Shown piece by piece: positions 11,344-23,788 of a stretch of DNA of 64,000 nucleotides. Location: contig NBAZ01000031.1 in assembly GCA_002794735.1 (NCBI GenBank), positions 94,681 to 158,680 of the forward strand, written 5' to 3'. The stretch comes from Pyrrhoderma lamaoense. Lineage: Eukaryota; Basidiomycota; Agaricomycetes; Hymenochaetales; Hymenochaetaceae. The notes under the pieces were generated by a model. It was not told where the DNA came from. It made no database searches and was given only the letters and a program-made list of their open reading frames with translations. Numbering within the stretch: the first letter of the stretch is position 1; each line of letters opens with the position of its first letter. The position numbers were made by a program, and so were the translations under genes.

Positions 11344-13672
11344 ATGGGAAGCTTCAGGGTATCGGTAACCCAAATATCTGATGACTCTTTTTTCGAGCAT
11401 GTTCTACCACCGATACGGCAGGAAGCTGATATTGAGAGGATATGTAGTGGAATGAAGAGAAGACATATCCTTAGGAGCCAAGGGAAAGGAAGGTATGGAT
11501 GGAATGGGATCAACAAGACTAAAAAGCGGAGTTGTAATAATTGCACAACTCTCAAGGGTGCATTGACTAATATCTTTAGTGCACTGATCAGTGAAGTAAA
11601 CTCTGAACTATCATCGAATACTCTTGAGCTAGTATCAGACGGGAATCGGATATGTTTATCCGAAGATTTCATGCTCGATAGCGCGTTGCTCTTATCAGAT
11701 GCGATGGAGAAGCATAAAAGTAGAAGATACTGGTATGATGTTGCCGTTCCTATCTCGTTCAGCAAGAATATCACATTTTTTGATACTAATGTGAGTCAAT
11801 CTTGATTTGGAGCTAACCTCAGATAGTAACATCTGGATCGTGGAATAGGACATTGAACAAGTCATAAGCTGTATGCAACATGTAATGGCAAGTGATCTTT
11901 GCCGAAGATTCGTATACGGAATAAATATGAGTAATACCACTATACATATATGTTTTTGCTCAAGAAGTTCAATACTAGTCAGTAATGGATTTGACCTCAA
12001 TAAGGTGCGCAGTTTCGCTCATCTGTGTATAAGTCTATACTAATGCACACATATAAAGGACCACCGAAGTGTTATCAGAATACTTCTCTCTTTATTATAT
12101 GCTTCGAAGTTCGATATTGGATGAGATTCAAGTATCTCTACAGATATTGTCGATGGCGTGCGTCACTATACTATGGACATTTCTGCAGTTCGTATCACGA
12201 CGAATGATACACTGAAACTCGATCTCCAGAAAGAGTGTAGTATCATTGGCTCAGGAGCACACACTTACAAAGCTCACAAGAATGTCAAGGGAAAGGATGC
12301 AGGGATGGTTGTACTCAAGGATTACTGGCTGAAGGATGGACGAAAGTCTGAGGTTGAGATTCGGAATGCACTTTTAGAGGACATGACTAATCCTGACGAC
12401 GGAGATTATGTTGATAAACATGTCCTTTCGTGCTTGGCATATGAACAAGTGAAGGTGGACGGTGTTATGGACCACACCGAAAGAGTAATGCTTCGGGGTA
12501 AATCACCTGATTATTCACAGAAATTTGAATCCTTTACAGATCTTGTTGATGCAAGAAAGAAAGCCAAAGCAAGTGTAGGTGCTGAAGGAAGCACCTATTG
12601 TACTCGCAAGATTACTGAAGACCGTGAGAATAGACAGAGGGAAAGGTATTCCCATCGGACCCATTACCGTATCTTGTATAACGAGATTGTTACTCCATTC
12701 TGTGAATTGACTAACCATGAGGATTTACTGACCGTTACCAACGACGTGATTGAGAATTTCGATTCGCTTTTATCCTTATAGTACTTGATTCTGACACTGA
12801 TGACAAATAGCTCTTCTACGCATTCATAAGGCAGGATGGGTGCATCATGCTATCAGCACGGAAAATATCTATCTGTATGTAGATCCTGAGACTGGTGAGA
12901 AGCGGGGGATGATTGGGGGCCTTGAATTTGCGAGGAAAATTGAGAAAGGTGCCAGATATGATGTGCGAACAGTATGCAATGATTTCAATACTCACTTCCT
13001 GACTCTAGTGTATCTGAATTTCATTGGTCCTAGGGTGCGCTTGATTTCATGGCCATTGAAGTCGCTTCTGGAAAGTACTTGTTTGCCGAAAAAAAGATAG
13101 AAGATGACATACTCTCGAGGCTGCACGCATATAGAAACAATCAGAGATCTAGCGATGCTCAGATGAATGTTGGTTCTGGTATTTGCAACAACTATATTCA
13201 TGATCTTGAATCAGTATGGTGGATCACAGTTTGGATGGTATTCTCATTTGAAAAAGCGATGCCATTAAGAGACGATATACTTGATCCAATGTCATCCAGC
13301 ATCCGTAGTAGACATAGGAAGACGCTGTTCGAAGCTCTGTCGCCTACGGATCGTCAAGATTTTCTTTCAGTTAGAGGAGATCTTGAGGCCACTAGTACTG
13401 TCAAAGGATGCATTCCCCGATATTTCTCCGATCTCGTGATTTATCTGCGAGCCTCACGTGAGGAGATTGTGTTCACGTATGAAAGAGAAGAAGTTGACAA
13501 GCCTACCGTTATCACATTCAAAGAAAACGATGATGGTGAGGATGAATGTCTTCACAAGGCACTCCTTTCTGCTTTACATATGACTAGGAACTATATGAAA
13601 TATTTCGATATCGTTTTCGTTCCCTCGTCTGATTCTTGGTCAACTACTTCCGGGCGAGCTATCGAGGGATAG
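11344..13672 (+). pseudogene. Unit D: type II FunK1-like pseudokinase
   Basis: Exons by homology: 11344-11790, 11849-12004, 12059 to about 12750, 12811-12971, 13034-13672. Lesions: TGA at 12122-12124 in exon 3, identical to unit A; loss of six bases at the end of exon 3 that removes the GTGAGT donor of intron 3; and exon 5 ending at TAG (13670-13672) where intact type Ib has CAG, which removes the basic tail. In exon 4 HRD is HHA (GWVHHAISTENIY) and the DLE segment is GLE (IGGLEFARK), so both the catalytic-loop and metal-binding Asp equivalents are gone although the exon is open. The glycine loop and beta3 Lys remain. It is the least frameshifted type II copy and shows the subfamily's sequence best. 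Confidence 0.85.
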
Positions 13673-14184
13673 GATGGTCATCTACCAAAACGTCCTAAAG
13701 AAATTCACCTTTCATACTTTTCTTATTCTATATGCATAGACTTATGAATAAAAGCATTGACGTGGTACAAGACAGGATTGCTTTATCACTAATAACATCT
13801 AGAATATGTAGGATTTTTACTTTGCTTTTTTGCATATATTCATTTTCTTTATGTTATGACTTGCTTTGCCTTACCAGAACATGTTTAATAATTCGTCATC
13901 TCTGATTACTTGTTGAATACTGACATATTTATAAGTGAAAGCAATATGTAAGGTCACATCAACTGAGATTCGAGAACGCCCATATATAACGACCGACCGT
14001 TTCTTCACTTTATCTGAATCTAATAGTATGCTTTATTCCCAGTGACTCCGTTCTACAACAGGTAAAAGTAACACTTTATCTCCTCTCAAGTGTGAGTTTA
14101 CTCATCATTAACCTCATTTTTACTCTCAAAAAAGATCTCATGTGTTTATCACATATACAAATTTATACGTCTCTAATGTGTTCA
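13673..14184. other. Spacer: 3' flank of unit D
   Basis: Same AT-rich type II 3' flank as at 2127-2663. No gene or element seen. Confidence 0.5.
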
Positions 14185-14830
14185 GTCGTGTTTGATTCAA
14201 AACCACCTTAAGATGATACATGTAAGATCCCGGATGTCCAGTTCTCGTTCTCGTGATTACTCACGGGAAGTCAATTCTCCGACTCGCGCAGAGCTTGTGT
14301 CTGTTAAAAGGAGTGGAAAAACAGATAATTGTGGTCAAAGAGGCACTACTCGTACTGTTGTGTCTTGTATAATGAGATTTCTACGCCATTCCATGAACTG
14401 ACCAACAGTACTGATATATCGACTGTCTAGTGCAAAAAAGGTATATAAGATGATTCATTAGCAAGGAAGCTTCAAATGATGAATGAGGAACTATTAGAAG
14501 ATCTACAGACGCATGAGAGCCCCGGAATTCGCTATAATCACATCCAAGATACTGAGTCAGTTTGGTGAGCTATAGCCTGTGCTTTGATTTCATTTGAGGA
14601 TAAATCTTTACTAGGAGATGATGTACGTTCAAGAATGTCTTTCAGCGTCCGTAGAAGGGGTAAGCAGGTTCCACTCCCCGGACTCAGACCTCTACAGAGC
14701 GTTAACAGTTTCTTTCATTTGAACACTCTTTCAAAGCCTCCGTCAATGGCTGCCCTCTACCCTATTTTACTGGCTCCTGACTTCAAAGTGACTTTGCGAT
14801 CAATGCGCGAATCGCTTGAGTACATATAGG
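14185..14830 (+). pseudogene. Type III FunK1 relic 2 with upstream module
   Basis: Begins with the upstream module variant (14185-14209), then runs directly into decayed exon 3 text (DYSREVNSPTRAEL, then YNEISTPFHELTNSTDI in another frame), a TAG, and exon 5 text from about 14470 (ESPGIRYNHIQDTESVW followed by TGA). It ends at a stop near 14829 after an open stretch from 14584. Exon 4, which would hold the HRD motif, is absent. Same structure as relics 1 and 4. Confidence 0.75.
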
Positions 14831-15432
14831 AAAGGTTCGGAGGCTAGCAACATGATAACCATATGATAAAAATTGGAGAGACAAATGAAAGTATCAAATA
14901 AGGTTGCATCGGTAGCAAAAGGCAACGTCTTTAATAATCTATAATGAATGACCGTGACTTATATGTAGCTCAAATGGTCTTTCGCTTATCTCGATGTTTA
15001 TTTTTTGTTGATTATTTGAACCTACCGTCTTGTTCTGTGTTGATACAAACAGTTCTTTGATCAGATATCACTTCATTATCTACTCCCCATTCTCCTCTTC
15101 ATGATACTTACTCATTGTCAATTCGTTTATGTCCATTTTACGTGCTTATTACATGTGTCTCTGACGTGACTAGTCGTGTTTTACTCGAAACCACCTTTGA
15201 CTTTCGAAAGCTGAAACTACGATCATCTTATGCTGAAGCTTGCGTCCGATACTAGGAGTCTTGACCAGGATACTGAACCTTTCATTCACAGTCATATACG
15301 CACAACAGATACCTATACGCCCCACGGTGACACAGGTCAAATTTCAGAGAAAGCGAAGAAGACACGACTAAAATAATCCACGTGGATTGGTTCAAAATTG
15401 TCATACTCTACGACTCAAAGAAAAGAGCGATA
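14831..15432. other. Spacer upstream of unit F
   Basis: Promoter-type spacer equivalent to 3311-3879. From about 15317 it looks identical to the region before unit B. It holds the module at 15173-15200. Confidence 0.5.
15173..15200 (+). promoter_or_regulatory. Conserved upstream module of unit F
   Basis: GTCGTGTTTTACTCGAAACC then ACCTTTGA, ending 232 nt before the ATG at 15433. Confidence 0.5.
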
Positions 15433-17807
15433 ATGAATAACTCTGGACTATCGGTAAACCAGGTATCCGATCAATGCTTCTTCGATCATGTTCTACCACC
15501 AATCCAGAAAGTGATTGATATTGAGAGGATATGTGATAGGTTGAAGAGAAGATTCGTCTACAAGGAGCTACGGAAAGGAAGATATGGATGGATCGATCTC
15601 AACAAGACTAAGAAGCGGAATAATAATAACGCTGCAACTCTCAAGGGACCATTGACTGACGTCCTGAATGCAATGATTAATGGGCCAAATGATATATCAT
15701 CTGATATGTCTTCAAGCATTCTGGAGTTGGAAACAAACGGGAATCGAATAGATCTGTCCGAATACTTCCAAATCGACGGCGCAATACTCTTGTCAGATGG
15801 GACAGAAAAGTATAAAAGTAGAAGGAGCTGGTATGTTGTTGCCATTCCTATCTCGTTCAGCAAGGATGTCACAGATAGCACTCCTGATGTGAGTCGTTCT
15901 AATATTTGGAATACTTCAAGGTGATAACATCCTGAACAGAACATCGAGCAACTCATAAACTGCATGCAACATATAATGGCAAATGATCCTTGCCGGAGAT
16001 TCATATACGGATTACATATGACTGATATCACTATTCGAATGTGCTTCCTCTCAAGAAGTTCGATACTCAGTAGTAGTCAATTTGATCTCAATAAGGTGCG
16101 TAGCTCCGCTCATCTGGATACAAATCGATACTGATGAACGCATATGAAGGACCACCAAAGTGTTGTCAAAATACTTCTTTCTTTATTATATGCTTCCAAT
16201 TCCGATCTTGGATGGGATCCGACCATCTCTGTCGATCTTGTTGAAGGCGAACGTAACTACATGATTGATATATCTGGAACTCTTGTATCAACAAATGAGT
16301 CACTCTCTCTTTTTCGTCAGCGAGCAGAGTGGGTTATTGGATCTGGAACACGTGTGTACAAGGCTCATAAGATCGTCAATGGAGAGAAGGCAGGTATGGT
16401 CGTACTCAAGGATCATTGGTTATCAGATGGGCAGATTCCTGAACCTGATATCCGAGACATAATATTGAATGATACTACTGATCTTGAAGACCGAGATTAT
16501 GTTGATAAGCATGTCCTTTCGTGCTTGGCATACGAACAAGTGAAGGTGGATGGTATTTTGGACCACACAGAAAGAGTGATACCTCGGAGTAAATCACCTG
16601 ATCATTCACAGAAACTCAAAATCTCGACTCCTACAGAGGTTGCAGATGATGGTAAGAGTGCCAGAGTCAAAAACGGTGCTCAAGAAGGCGTAGATGATAC
16701 TCTCAAATATCCTATACTCCATGAGGATAACCAAAAAGAAAGTAATCCCCATCGGACTCACTACCGTATCTTGTATAATGAGGTCGCCATTCCGTTTTAT
16801 GAACTGACCAACAGTAAGGATATACTGCTTGTATTGATCGACGTGATTGAGAGTGAGTGTTTCATTCTTTATTGATACCAGAATACCTGAAATTGATAAT
16901 AATAAACTAGCTCTCCTACGCATCCACATGGCAGGGTGGGTGCATCGAGATATTAGTACAGGGAATATATACCTGTATATCGATCCTGTGACAGGTGAGA
17001 AGCGAGGAATGCTTGGGGATCTTGAATTTGCAAAGAAGGTCGGTACTGGTGCAAGATATGATGTGCGAACAGTATGCAATGTTTTCATTACCTGATATCA
17101 GTATCCATTTTTTCTGATGCTATTGTATTCAGGGTACTCTCGATTTCATGGCTGCTGAGATAGCCTACGGGAGATATCTGTTTGCCTCTGATGACGACGA
17201 AGGCGATGTCGATACTCGTGCAATGAAACAGGCGCTTAGAGAGAAACGGGCTTCTAAAAGCTCACAAGCGAATATGGGCCCTGGTATCTGTTATAATTAC
17301 ATTCACGATATTGAGTCAGTCTGGTGGATTATGGTTTGGGCGTTGTTCTCATTTGAGAAAAAGGCACGATCTGGAAATGATGTACTTGATTCACTATCGT
17401 CTGGCACTCGTAGGGATAATAAGCGAACTCTGTTCCCTGGAATCTTGACATCTGGAGAGCGATATTTATTCATTCAGAAAGAGAGCCATTTCTCAAATGC
17501 TGTTAATGGGTGCATTCCTCAGTACTTCAGTGATCTCACAGACACTGTGCGAGTACTACGAAAAGTAATCGTGAAAACATATAAAAAGAAGGAAATTGAC
17601 GAACCCGAAGTCATCGAGTTCGATTCAAGTAAGGACGATGGTGTTACGAATCTTCATAGAGCATTCATATCTACTCTTCGAGATACGCTAATGGAAGACT
17701 TTGAAATCGTTCTTGTTCGCTCCTCTGGATTCGTAACAACTGCCTCTAAACGAGGAACCGAGGGGAAGAGTGAACGTTTGCCAAAGAGACGAAAGTATGT
17801 GTCTTAA
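15433..17807 (+). CDS. Unit F: intact FunK1-like kinase, hybrid of Ib 5' half and Ia 3' half, 716 aa
   Basis: Exons 15433-15888, 15940-16095, 16150-16852, 16911-17071, 17133-17807; 2,151 nt, open throughout. Motifs: IGSGTRVYKA, beta3 Lys in VVLKDHW, GWVHRDISTGNIY, GDLEFAKK, VRT/GTLDFM across intron 4, HDIESVWW at about 550-557, and a tail with KR, ten residues, KRRK. Exon 2 starts with AAC after an AACAG acceptor; other units have GAC after AATAG. Exon 1 appears identical to unit B (type Ib) up to FSKD, whereas exon 5 and the 3' flank are type Ia as in unit C. Its place after relic 2, where the array order calls for a Ib gene, suggests fusion of neighbouring Ib and Ia genes by unequal crossing-over. 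Function as for unit C. Confidence 0.88.
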
Positions 17808-18215
17808 CATAATTTGCCTCTTTCCATTGTCTGACCCCAGTTCAATAGGTTTTGTTGAAATTAAGCATCGACAAGATATAGAGCACGATCCTCGAGGATG
17901 TACATCCACTTAGAATAATCAGAATTCTATCATGTTTTGCATACATTTTTCTGTATTTCGTTTAGACTTGCCCTCCCTACCAATCTCTGTATGATATAGC
18001 ATTCTTAGTTGCAGTCGGTCCAGTTTTTTTTACTCTATTTACACTCTTGTTCCGACTTACTATACACCAAGTCATCAGTTTAAAAAATAACAGAGCCAAT
18101 CTTCTATCGACAAACTCGTCTGTCATATCTGATTGAGCCCCACAACATGTTCTAAGAAAACAAGCGGCTTTTTGTCTTCCCTTTCAATGATATTGCAGAA
18201 CAATCTATTTTATAC
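17808..18215. other. Spacer after unit F, broken into unit G
   Basis: Type Ia 3' flank. Near 18215 the flank stops abruptly and continues in the middle of a type II exon 3, so the type II promoter and exons 1-2 seen at 11.0-12.0 kb are deleted here. Confidence 0.55.
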
Positions 18216-20187
18216 TAACAAGTAAAAGTAGATGGTGTTGTGGACCACACAGAAGGAGTAATGCTTCGGGGTAGATCACCTGATTATTCACAGAAATCTG
18301 AGTTTCCTACAGATCTTGTAAATGCAAGAAAGAAAGTCAAGGCAAGTATCGGTGCTGAAGGAAGCACCTATTGTACTCACAAAGCTCCTGGAGTCCGTGA
18401 GAATAGGCAGAGGGAAAAGTATTCCCATCGGACTCACTTCCGTATCTTGTATAATGAGGTGGTTACTCCATTCTGTAATTTGACTAACCATGAGGATTTA
18501 CTGACCGTTGTAGGACCAGCTAAGTGTTTGGCCGGTCGTAGTGCATTTATAACGCACTTTCTAACTCGCCCGAGAAGTCCATTGATACTACTCGGCCGCG
18601 CGCCTCGTTCATTTCTCTTACTATTTAGCTTCACTTTCTACTCTTACTCGAGGGTAGGGTTCGTCTATACGAACCCCTCGTTTCTGATAGCTTAAACCCT
18701 TTGTCCAGTGGCATATAGCCACCTGGACACCATGCTTTCCTTATTATCTAACCTTTATCTCGCGTTTTGCTATATAAGCCTCCAGACTTGAGGCCGTAGT
18801 CAATCAATCAATCCCCAATCAATTCCCAGTTAATCCTTAGTCAATTCCCAGTCTATTCACCCCCCCCCCCCCCGAGTAGCTCTCTACTAGTCTCCTGTAC
18901 TCTTTATCTACTTCTCTGCTGCTTTATTAGGCTGCCCGGGCGCGCTTGTAACGCTCTGACCGTACTGCAAGTCGTCCGGGCGGACTGAAATACATACACT
19001 TTTACCTCAAACTACAGCCTCGGTCGGGGCTCTGTTCCATACGTTTCTACTACTTTTACTGGTTTGTGAAGTCTCAGCTCGCCTCAAGGTCTCTATCAGT
19101 CTCTACGCTCCGACCGAGATCTCGGCCGGACTGCCGAGGTCGAGTAACTCGCTATTTAGCCCCCAAATCTTAGCCTGAGCATCGTGTCTGGTGTAGACAG
19201 ACTCTAAACCCCACGTCCTCGCCACTACATACGACACCAAGTTCAAAATCTGACCAAAAGTTTAGTTTTCACCGTTACCAACGACGTGATTGAGAGTGAG
19301 TATCTCGATTCGCCTTTATCCTTATAGTACCTGATTCTGACACTGGTGACAACTAGCTCTTCTACGCATTCACAGGGCAGGATGGATACATCATGCTATC
19401 AACGCAGAAAGTATCTATCTGTATGTAGATCCTGAGACTGGTGATAAGCGGGGATGATTGGGGGCCCTTCAATTTGCGAAGAAGGTTGAGAATGGTGCCA
19501 GATATGATGCACGAACAGTATGCAATGATTTCAATACTCACTTCCTGACTCTAGTGTATCTGTTTTCATTTGTCCTAGGGTACGCTTGATTTCATGGCCA
19601 TCGAAGTAGCTTCTGGAAAGTACTTGTTTGCCGAAAAAAAGATAGAAGATAACATACTCTCGAGGCTGCACGCATATAGAAACAATCAGAGATCTAGCGA
19701 TGCTCAAACAGATGTTGGTTCTGGTATTTGCAACAACTATATTCATGATCTTGAATCAGTTTGGTGGATCACAGTTTGGGCATTGTTTTCATTTGAAAAA
19801 GCGATGCCACTAAGAGATGATATACTTGATCCAATGTCATCCAGCATCCGTAGTAGACATAGGAAGACACTAGTACTGTTCGAAGCTCTGTCGCCTACGG
19901 ATCGTCAAGATTTTCTTTCAGTTGAAGGAGATCTTGAGGCCACTGTCAAAGGATGCATTCCCCGATATTTCACCGATCTCGTGATTTATCTGCGAGCCTC
20001 ACGTGAGGAGATTGTGTTCACGTATGAAAGAGAAGAAGTTGACAAGCCTACCGTTATCACATTCAAAGAAAACGATGATGGTGAGGATGAATGTCTTCAC
20101 AAGGCACTCCTTTCTGCTTTAAATATGACTAGGAACTATATGAGAAAATTCGATATTGCTCTCGTTCCCTCGTCTGGTTCTAGCTGA
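18216..20187 (+). pseudogene. Unit G: 5'-deleted type II FunK1 pseudokinase with LTR insertion
   Basis: Starts within exon 3 (VDGVVDHTEGVMLRG). Exon 3 is split by an LTR (18509-19271) and ends at 19295; exon 4 is 19357-19517; exon 5 is 19579-20187. Exon 4 reads GWIHHAINAESIY: HRD lost, and the conserved catalytic Asn of STEN/STGN is now Ser. It then hits TGA after GDKRG because one G is missing; a compensating base later restores the frame length. Exon 5 is open but ends at the same TGA as unit A, before the basic tail. No promoter or N-terminal exons exist, so this is a dead fragment. Confidence 0.85.
18509..19271 (+). mobile_element. Solo LTR in unit G
   Basis: 763-bp LTR in forward orientation, TGTAGGACCAGC...GTTTAGTTTTCA, with target duplication CCGT (18505-18508 and 19272-19275). 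It contains a long C-tract near 18859-18874 and a TATATAA box at about 18772. Removing the LTR and one CCGT restores the exon 3 sequence found in units A and D, so the insertion is younger than the type II duplication. Confidence 0.9.
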
Positions 20188-20757
20188 ACTACTTCCGGGC
20201 GGGCTATCTAGGGATAGGATGGTCATCTACCAAAACGTCCTAGAGAAATCCACCTTTCATACTTTTCTTATTCACCATATCCAGGTGTTATGACTAAAAG
20301 CATTAACGTGGTACCAGACATGATTACTGTATCATTAATAATAACTAGAATAGATAGGATTTTTGTTCTGCTTTTTTGCATATATACATTTTCTTTATGT
20401 TATGACTTGCTTTGCCTTACCAGAACCCGTATAAAGGTCCGTCCTCTCTGATTACTTCTTGAATAATGACATGTCTATAAGTAAAAGCGATAAGTAAGGT
20501 CACATCAACTGAGATTCGAGAAAGCCCATATATAACGACCAACCGTTTCTTCACTTTATCTAAATCTAATAGTATACTTTATTCCCAGTCACTACGTTCT
20601 ACAACAGGTATAAGTAATTATTTATCTCCTCTCAAGCTGTACCCTAGTCAAGTAGTCTCTTCTTGTGAGTTTACTCATCATTAACCTCACTTTTACTCGC
20701 AAGGAAGATCTCATGTGTTTATCACTTATACAGATTTATGCGTTCCTAATGTGTTCA
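20188..20757. other. Spacer: 3' flank of unit G
   Basis: Type II 3' flank as at 2127-2663, slightly diverged. No gene seen. Confidence 0.5.
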
Positions 20758-20881
20758 GTCGTGTTTGATCCGAGACCACCTTAAGATAATACATGTAAGA
20801 TCCTGGAAGTCCATTGCTTGTTCTCGTGATTACTTACGGGAAGTCAATTCTCCGACTCGCGCAGAGCTTGTGTCTGTTGAA
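20758..20881 (+). pseudogene. Type III relic 3, deleted stub
   Basis: Upstream module variant plus the first part of the type III exon 3 relic (YGKSILRLAQSLCLLK-like text in mixed frames). It stops at GTTGAAAG and joins the DNA that normally follows the relic (TTCGGAGGCTAG). The rest of the relic, about 700 nt in its siblings, is deleted. Confidence 0.65.
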
Positions 20882-21481
20882 AGTTCGGAGGCTAGCTATA
20901 TGATAACCATATGATAAAAATTGGAGAGACAAATGAAAGTATCAAATAAGGTTACATCGGTAGCAAAGGGCAACATATTTAATAATCTATAATGAATGAC
21001 CGTGACTTATATGTAGCTCAAATCGTCTTTCGCTTATCTCGGTGTCAATTTTTTGTTGATTATTTGAACCCATCGTTCTGTTCTGTATTAACTACAAACA
21101 GTTCTTTGATCAGATATCACTTCATTATCTACTCCCCATTCTCCTCTTCATGATACTTACTCATTGTCAATTCGCTTATTTCCACTTTACGTGCTTATTA
21201 CATGCACTTCGAGCGTGACTAGTCGTGTTTTACTCGAAACCACCTTTGAGTACTGAAAGTTGAAACTACGATCACCTCCTGCTCGAACTTGCATCCGATA
21301 GTAGGAGTCTTGACCAGTATACTGAACCTTTCATTCACAGTCATATACGCATATCAGATACCTACACATTCCACGGTAACACAGGTCAAACTGAAGAGAA
21401 AGAGAAGAAGACACGACTGAAATCATCTACGTAGATTGGTTCCAAAGTGTCGGACTCTACGATTCACAGAAGAGAGCGATA
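20882..21481. other. Spacer upstream of unit H
   Basis: Promoter-type spacer equivalent to 3311-3879, with the conserved module at 21222-21249, which ends 232 nt before the ATG at 21482. Confidence 0.5.
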
Positions 21482-23788
21482 ATGGATAACCCTGGACCAT
21501 CAGTAAACCAGATATCCACCCAATATTTCTTCGACCATGTTCTACCACCGATCCAGAAAGTGATTGATATTGAGAGGATATGTGATAAACTGAAGAGAAG
21601 ATTCGTCTACAAGGAACTACGGAAAGGAAGATATGGATGGATCGATCTCAACAAGACCAAAAAGCGGAATTATAATAACGCCGCAATTCTCAAGGGACCA
21701 CTGACTGATGTTCTGAGCGCAATGGTTAATGAGTCAAATGATATATCATCTGAAATATTGACAAGCATTCTGGAGTTTGAAACAGATGGGAATCGAATAG
21801 ATTTATCCGAATATTTTCATATCGATGGCGCATTACTCTTATCAGAGGCGACAGAAAAGGATAAAAGTAGAAGGTGCTGGTATGTTGTTGCCATTCCTAT
21901 CTCGTTCAGCAAGGATAATTCGGATAGGTCTCATGATGTGAGTCATTCTAATATATGGAGTATCTCAAAGTGATAACATCCTGAATAGGACATTGAACAA
22001 GTCATAAACTGCATGCACCATATAATGGCATATGATCCTTGCCGGAGATTCATATACGGAATACATATGACTGATACCACTATTCGAGTGTGCTTCCTCT
22101 CAAGAAGTTCGATACTCAGTAGTAGTCAATTTGATCTCAATAAGGTGTGAAGTTCGCTCATTTGAGTATAAGTCTATACTGATGAACGCATATGAAGGAC
22201 CACCAAAGTGTTGTCAAAATACTTCTCTCTTTATTATATGCTTCCAAGTCCGATCTTGGATGGGATCCGACCATCTCTGTTGATCTTGTTGAAGGCGAAC
22301 GTAACTACATGATTGATATATCTGGAAATCTTGTATCAACAAATGAGTCACTCTCTCTTTCCCGTCAGCGAGCAGAGTGGGTCATTGGATCGGGAACACG
22401 TGTGTACAAGGCTCATAAGATCATCAATGGAAAGAAAGCAGGTATGGTCGTACTCAAGGATTATTGGTTATCAGATGGTCGGATTCCCGAACCTGATATT
22501 CGAGACATGATATTGAATGATATTACTGATCTTGATGACCGAGATTATGTTGATAAACATGTCCTTTCGTGCTTGGCATACGAACAAGTGAAGGTGGATG
22601 ATGTTGTGGATCACACAGAAAGAGTGATTCTTCATACTAAATCATCTGATTATTCACAGAAACTCAAAATCTCGACTCCTACAGGGGTTGCAGATGATGG
22701 TAAGAGTTTCAGAGCCAATAATGGTGCTCAAGAAAGCACAGATGATACTCTCAAATATCCTATACTCTATGAGGATGACCAGAAAGAAAGTAATCCCCAT
22801 CGGACTCACTACCGTATCTTGTATAATGAGGTCGCCATTCCGTTTTATGAACTGACCAACAGTAAGGATATACTGATTGTATTGATCGATGTGATTGAGA
22901 GTGAGTGTTTGAATCTTTATTGATACCAGAATACCTGAAATTGATCGTTAGTAAACTAGCTCTCCTACGCATCCACACGGCAGGGTGGGTGCATCGAGAT
23001 ATTAGTACAGGGAATATCTATTTATATGTAGATCCTGTGACGAGTGAGAAGCGAGGAATACTTGGAGATCTTGAATTTGCGAAGAAGGTTGGGATTGGTG
23101 CTAGATATGATGTGCGAACAGTATGCAATATTTTCATTACCTATTATTCAACTCTGCTCTTAGCATATATCGTTGGCTCTAGGGTACACTTGATTGCATG
23201 GCTATCGAAGTAGCTTCTGGAAGATACTTGTTTGCCAAAGAAAAGACGGACAATGACATACTCTCGAGGCTGCACGCATATAGAAACAAATTCACATCTA
23301 GAGATACTCATCCGGATGTCGGTCCTGGTATTTGCAACAACTACATCCACGATCTTGAATCAATTTGGTGGATTATGGCTTGGGCGATATTTTCACTTGA
23401 AAAAAAGATGCCATTAGGAGATGATGTACTTGATCCGATGGCATCTAGTACCCGTAGGAAGAAAAAGCAAACTCTGTTCCCCGGAGTTCTGGGTTCTACG
23501 CATCGTAGAGACTTCTTCTCTATTGAAGATGCATTTGAGACCTCTGTTAAAGGGTGCATTCCCAGATATTTCATCGACCTCGTGAATTATCTGCGAGCCT
23601 CACGTGAGGAGCTTATGAACACATACGAAAGAGAAGAAGTTGACAATCCCACTGTCATCACATTCAAAGAAAATGATGATAGTGAGGGCGCATGCCTTCA
23701 CAAGGCATTCCTTACCGCTCTTCGTGAGACTGAGAAGTATATGGAAGATTTCGAAATTGTTCTCGTTCCCTCGTCTGATTCTAGGTGA
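21482..23788 (+). CDS. Unit H: FunK1-like kinase, type Ib, intact core, short tail, 693 aa
   Basis: Exons 21482-21937, 21989-22144, 22198-22900, 22960-23120, 23183-23788; joined frame open (2,082 nt). IGSGTRVYKA, beta3 Lys in VVLKDYW, GWVHRDISTGNIY, GDLEFAKK and HDLESIWW are all present; the segment after intron 4 is GTLDCM rather than GTLDFM. The protein ends at a TGA (PSSDSR then stop) where unit B reads on for 23 more residues. Homologous tail sequence is still visible downstream but carries a second stop, so the NLS-like tail has been lost, not moved. The kinase core should fold normally; nuclear targeting as predicted for C, F and L would be missing. Confidence 0.85.

Noticed and set aside
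18510..18720. Open frames inside the LTRs (near 18434-18634, 39304-39565, 42597-42845, 46798-47034 and 57584-57790)
   Set aside because: They follow LTR sequence and appear in both orientations with different frames; LTRs are not expected to code here.
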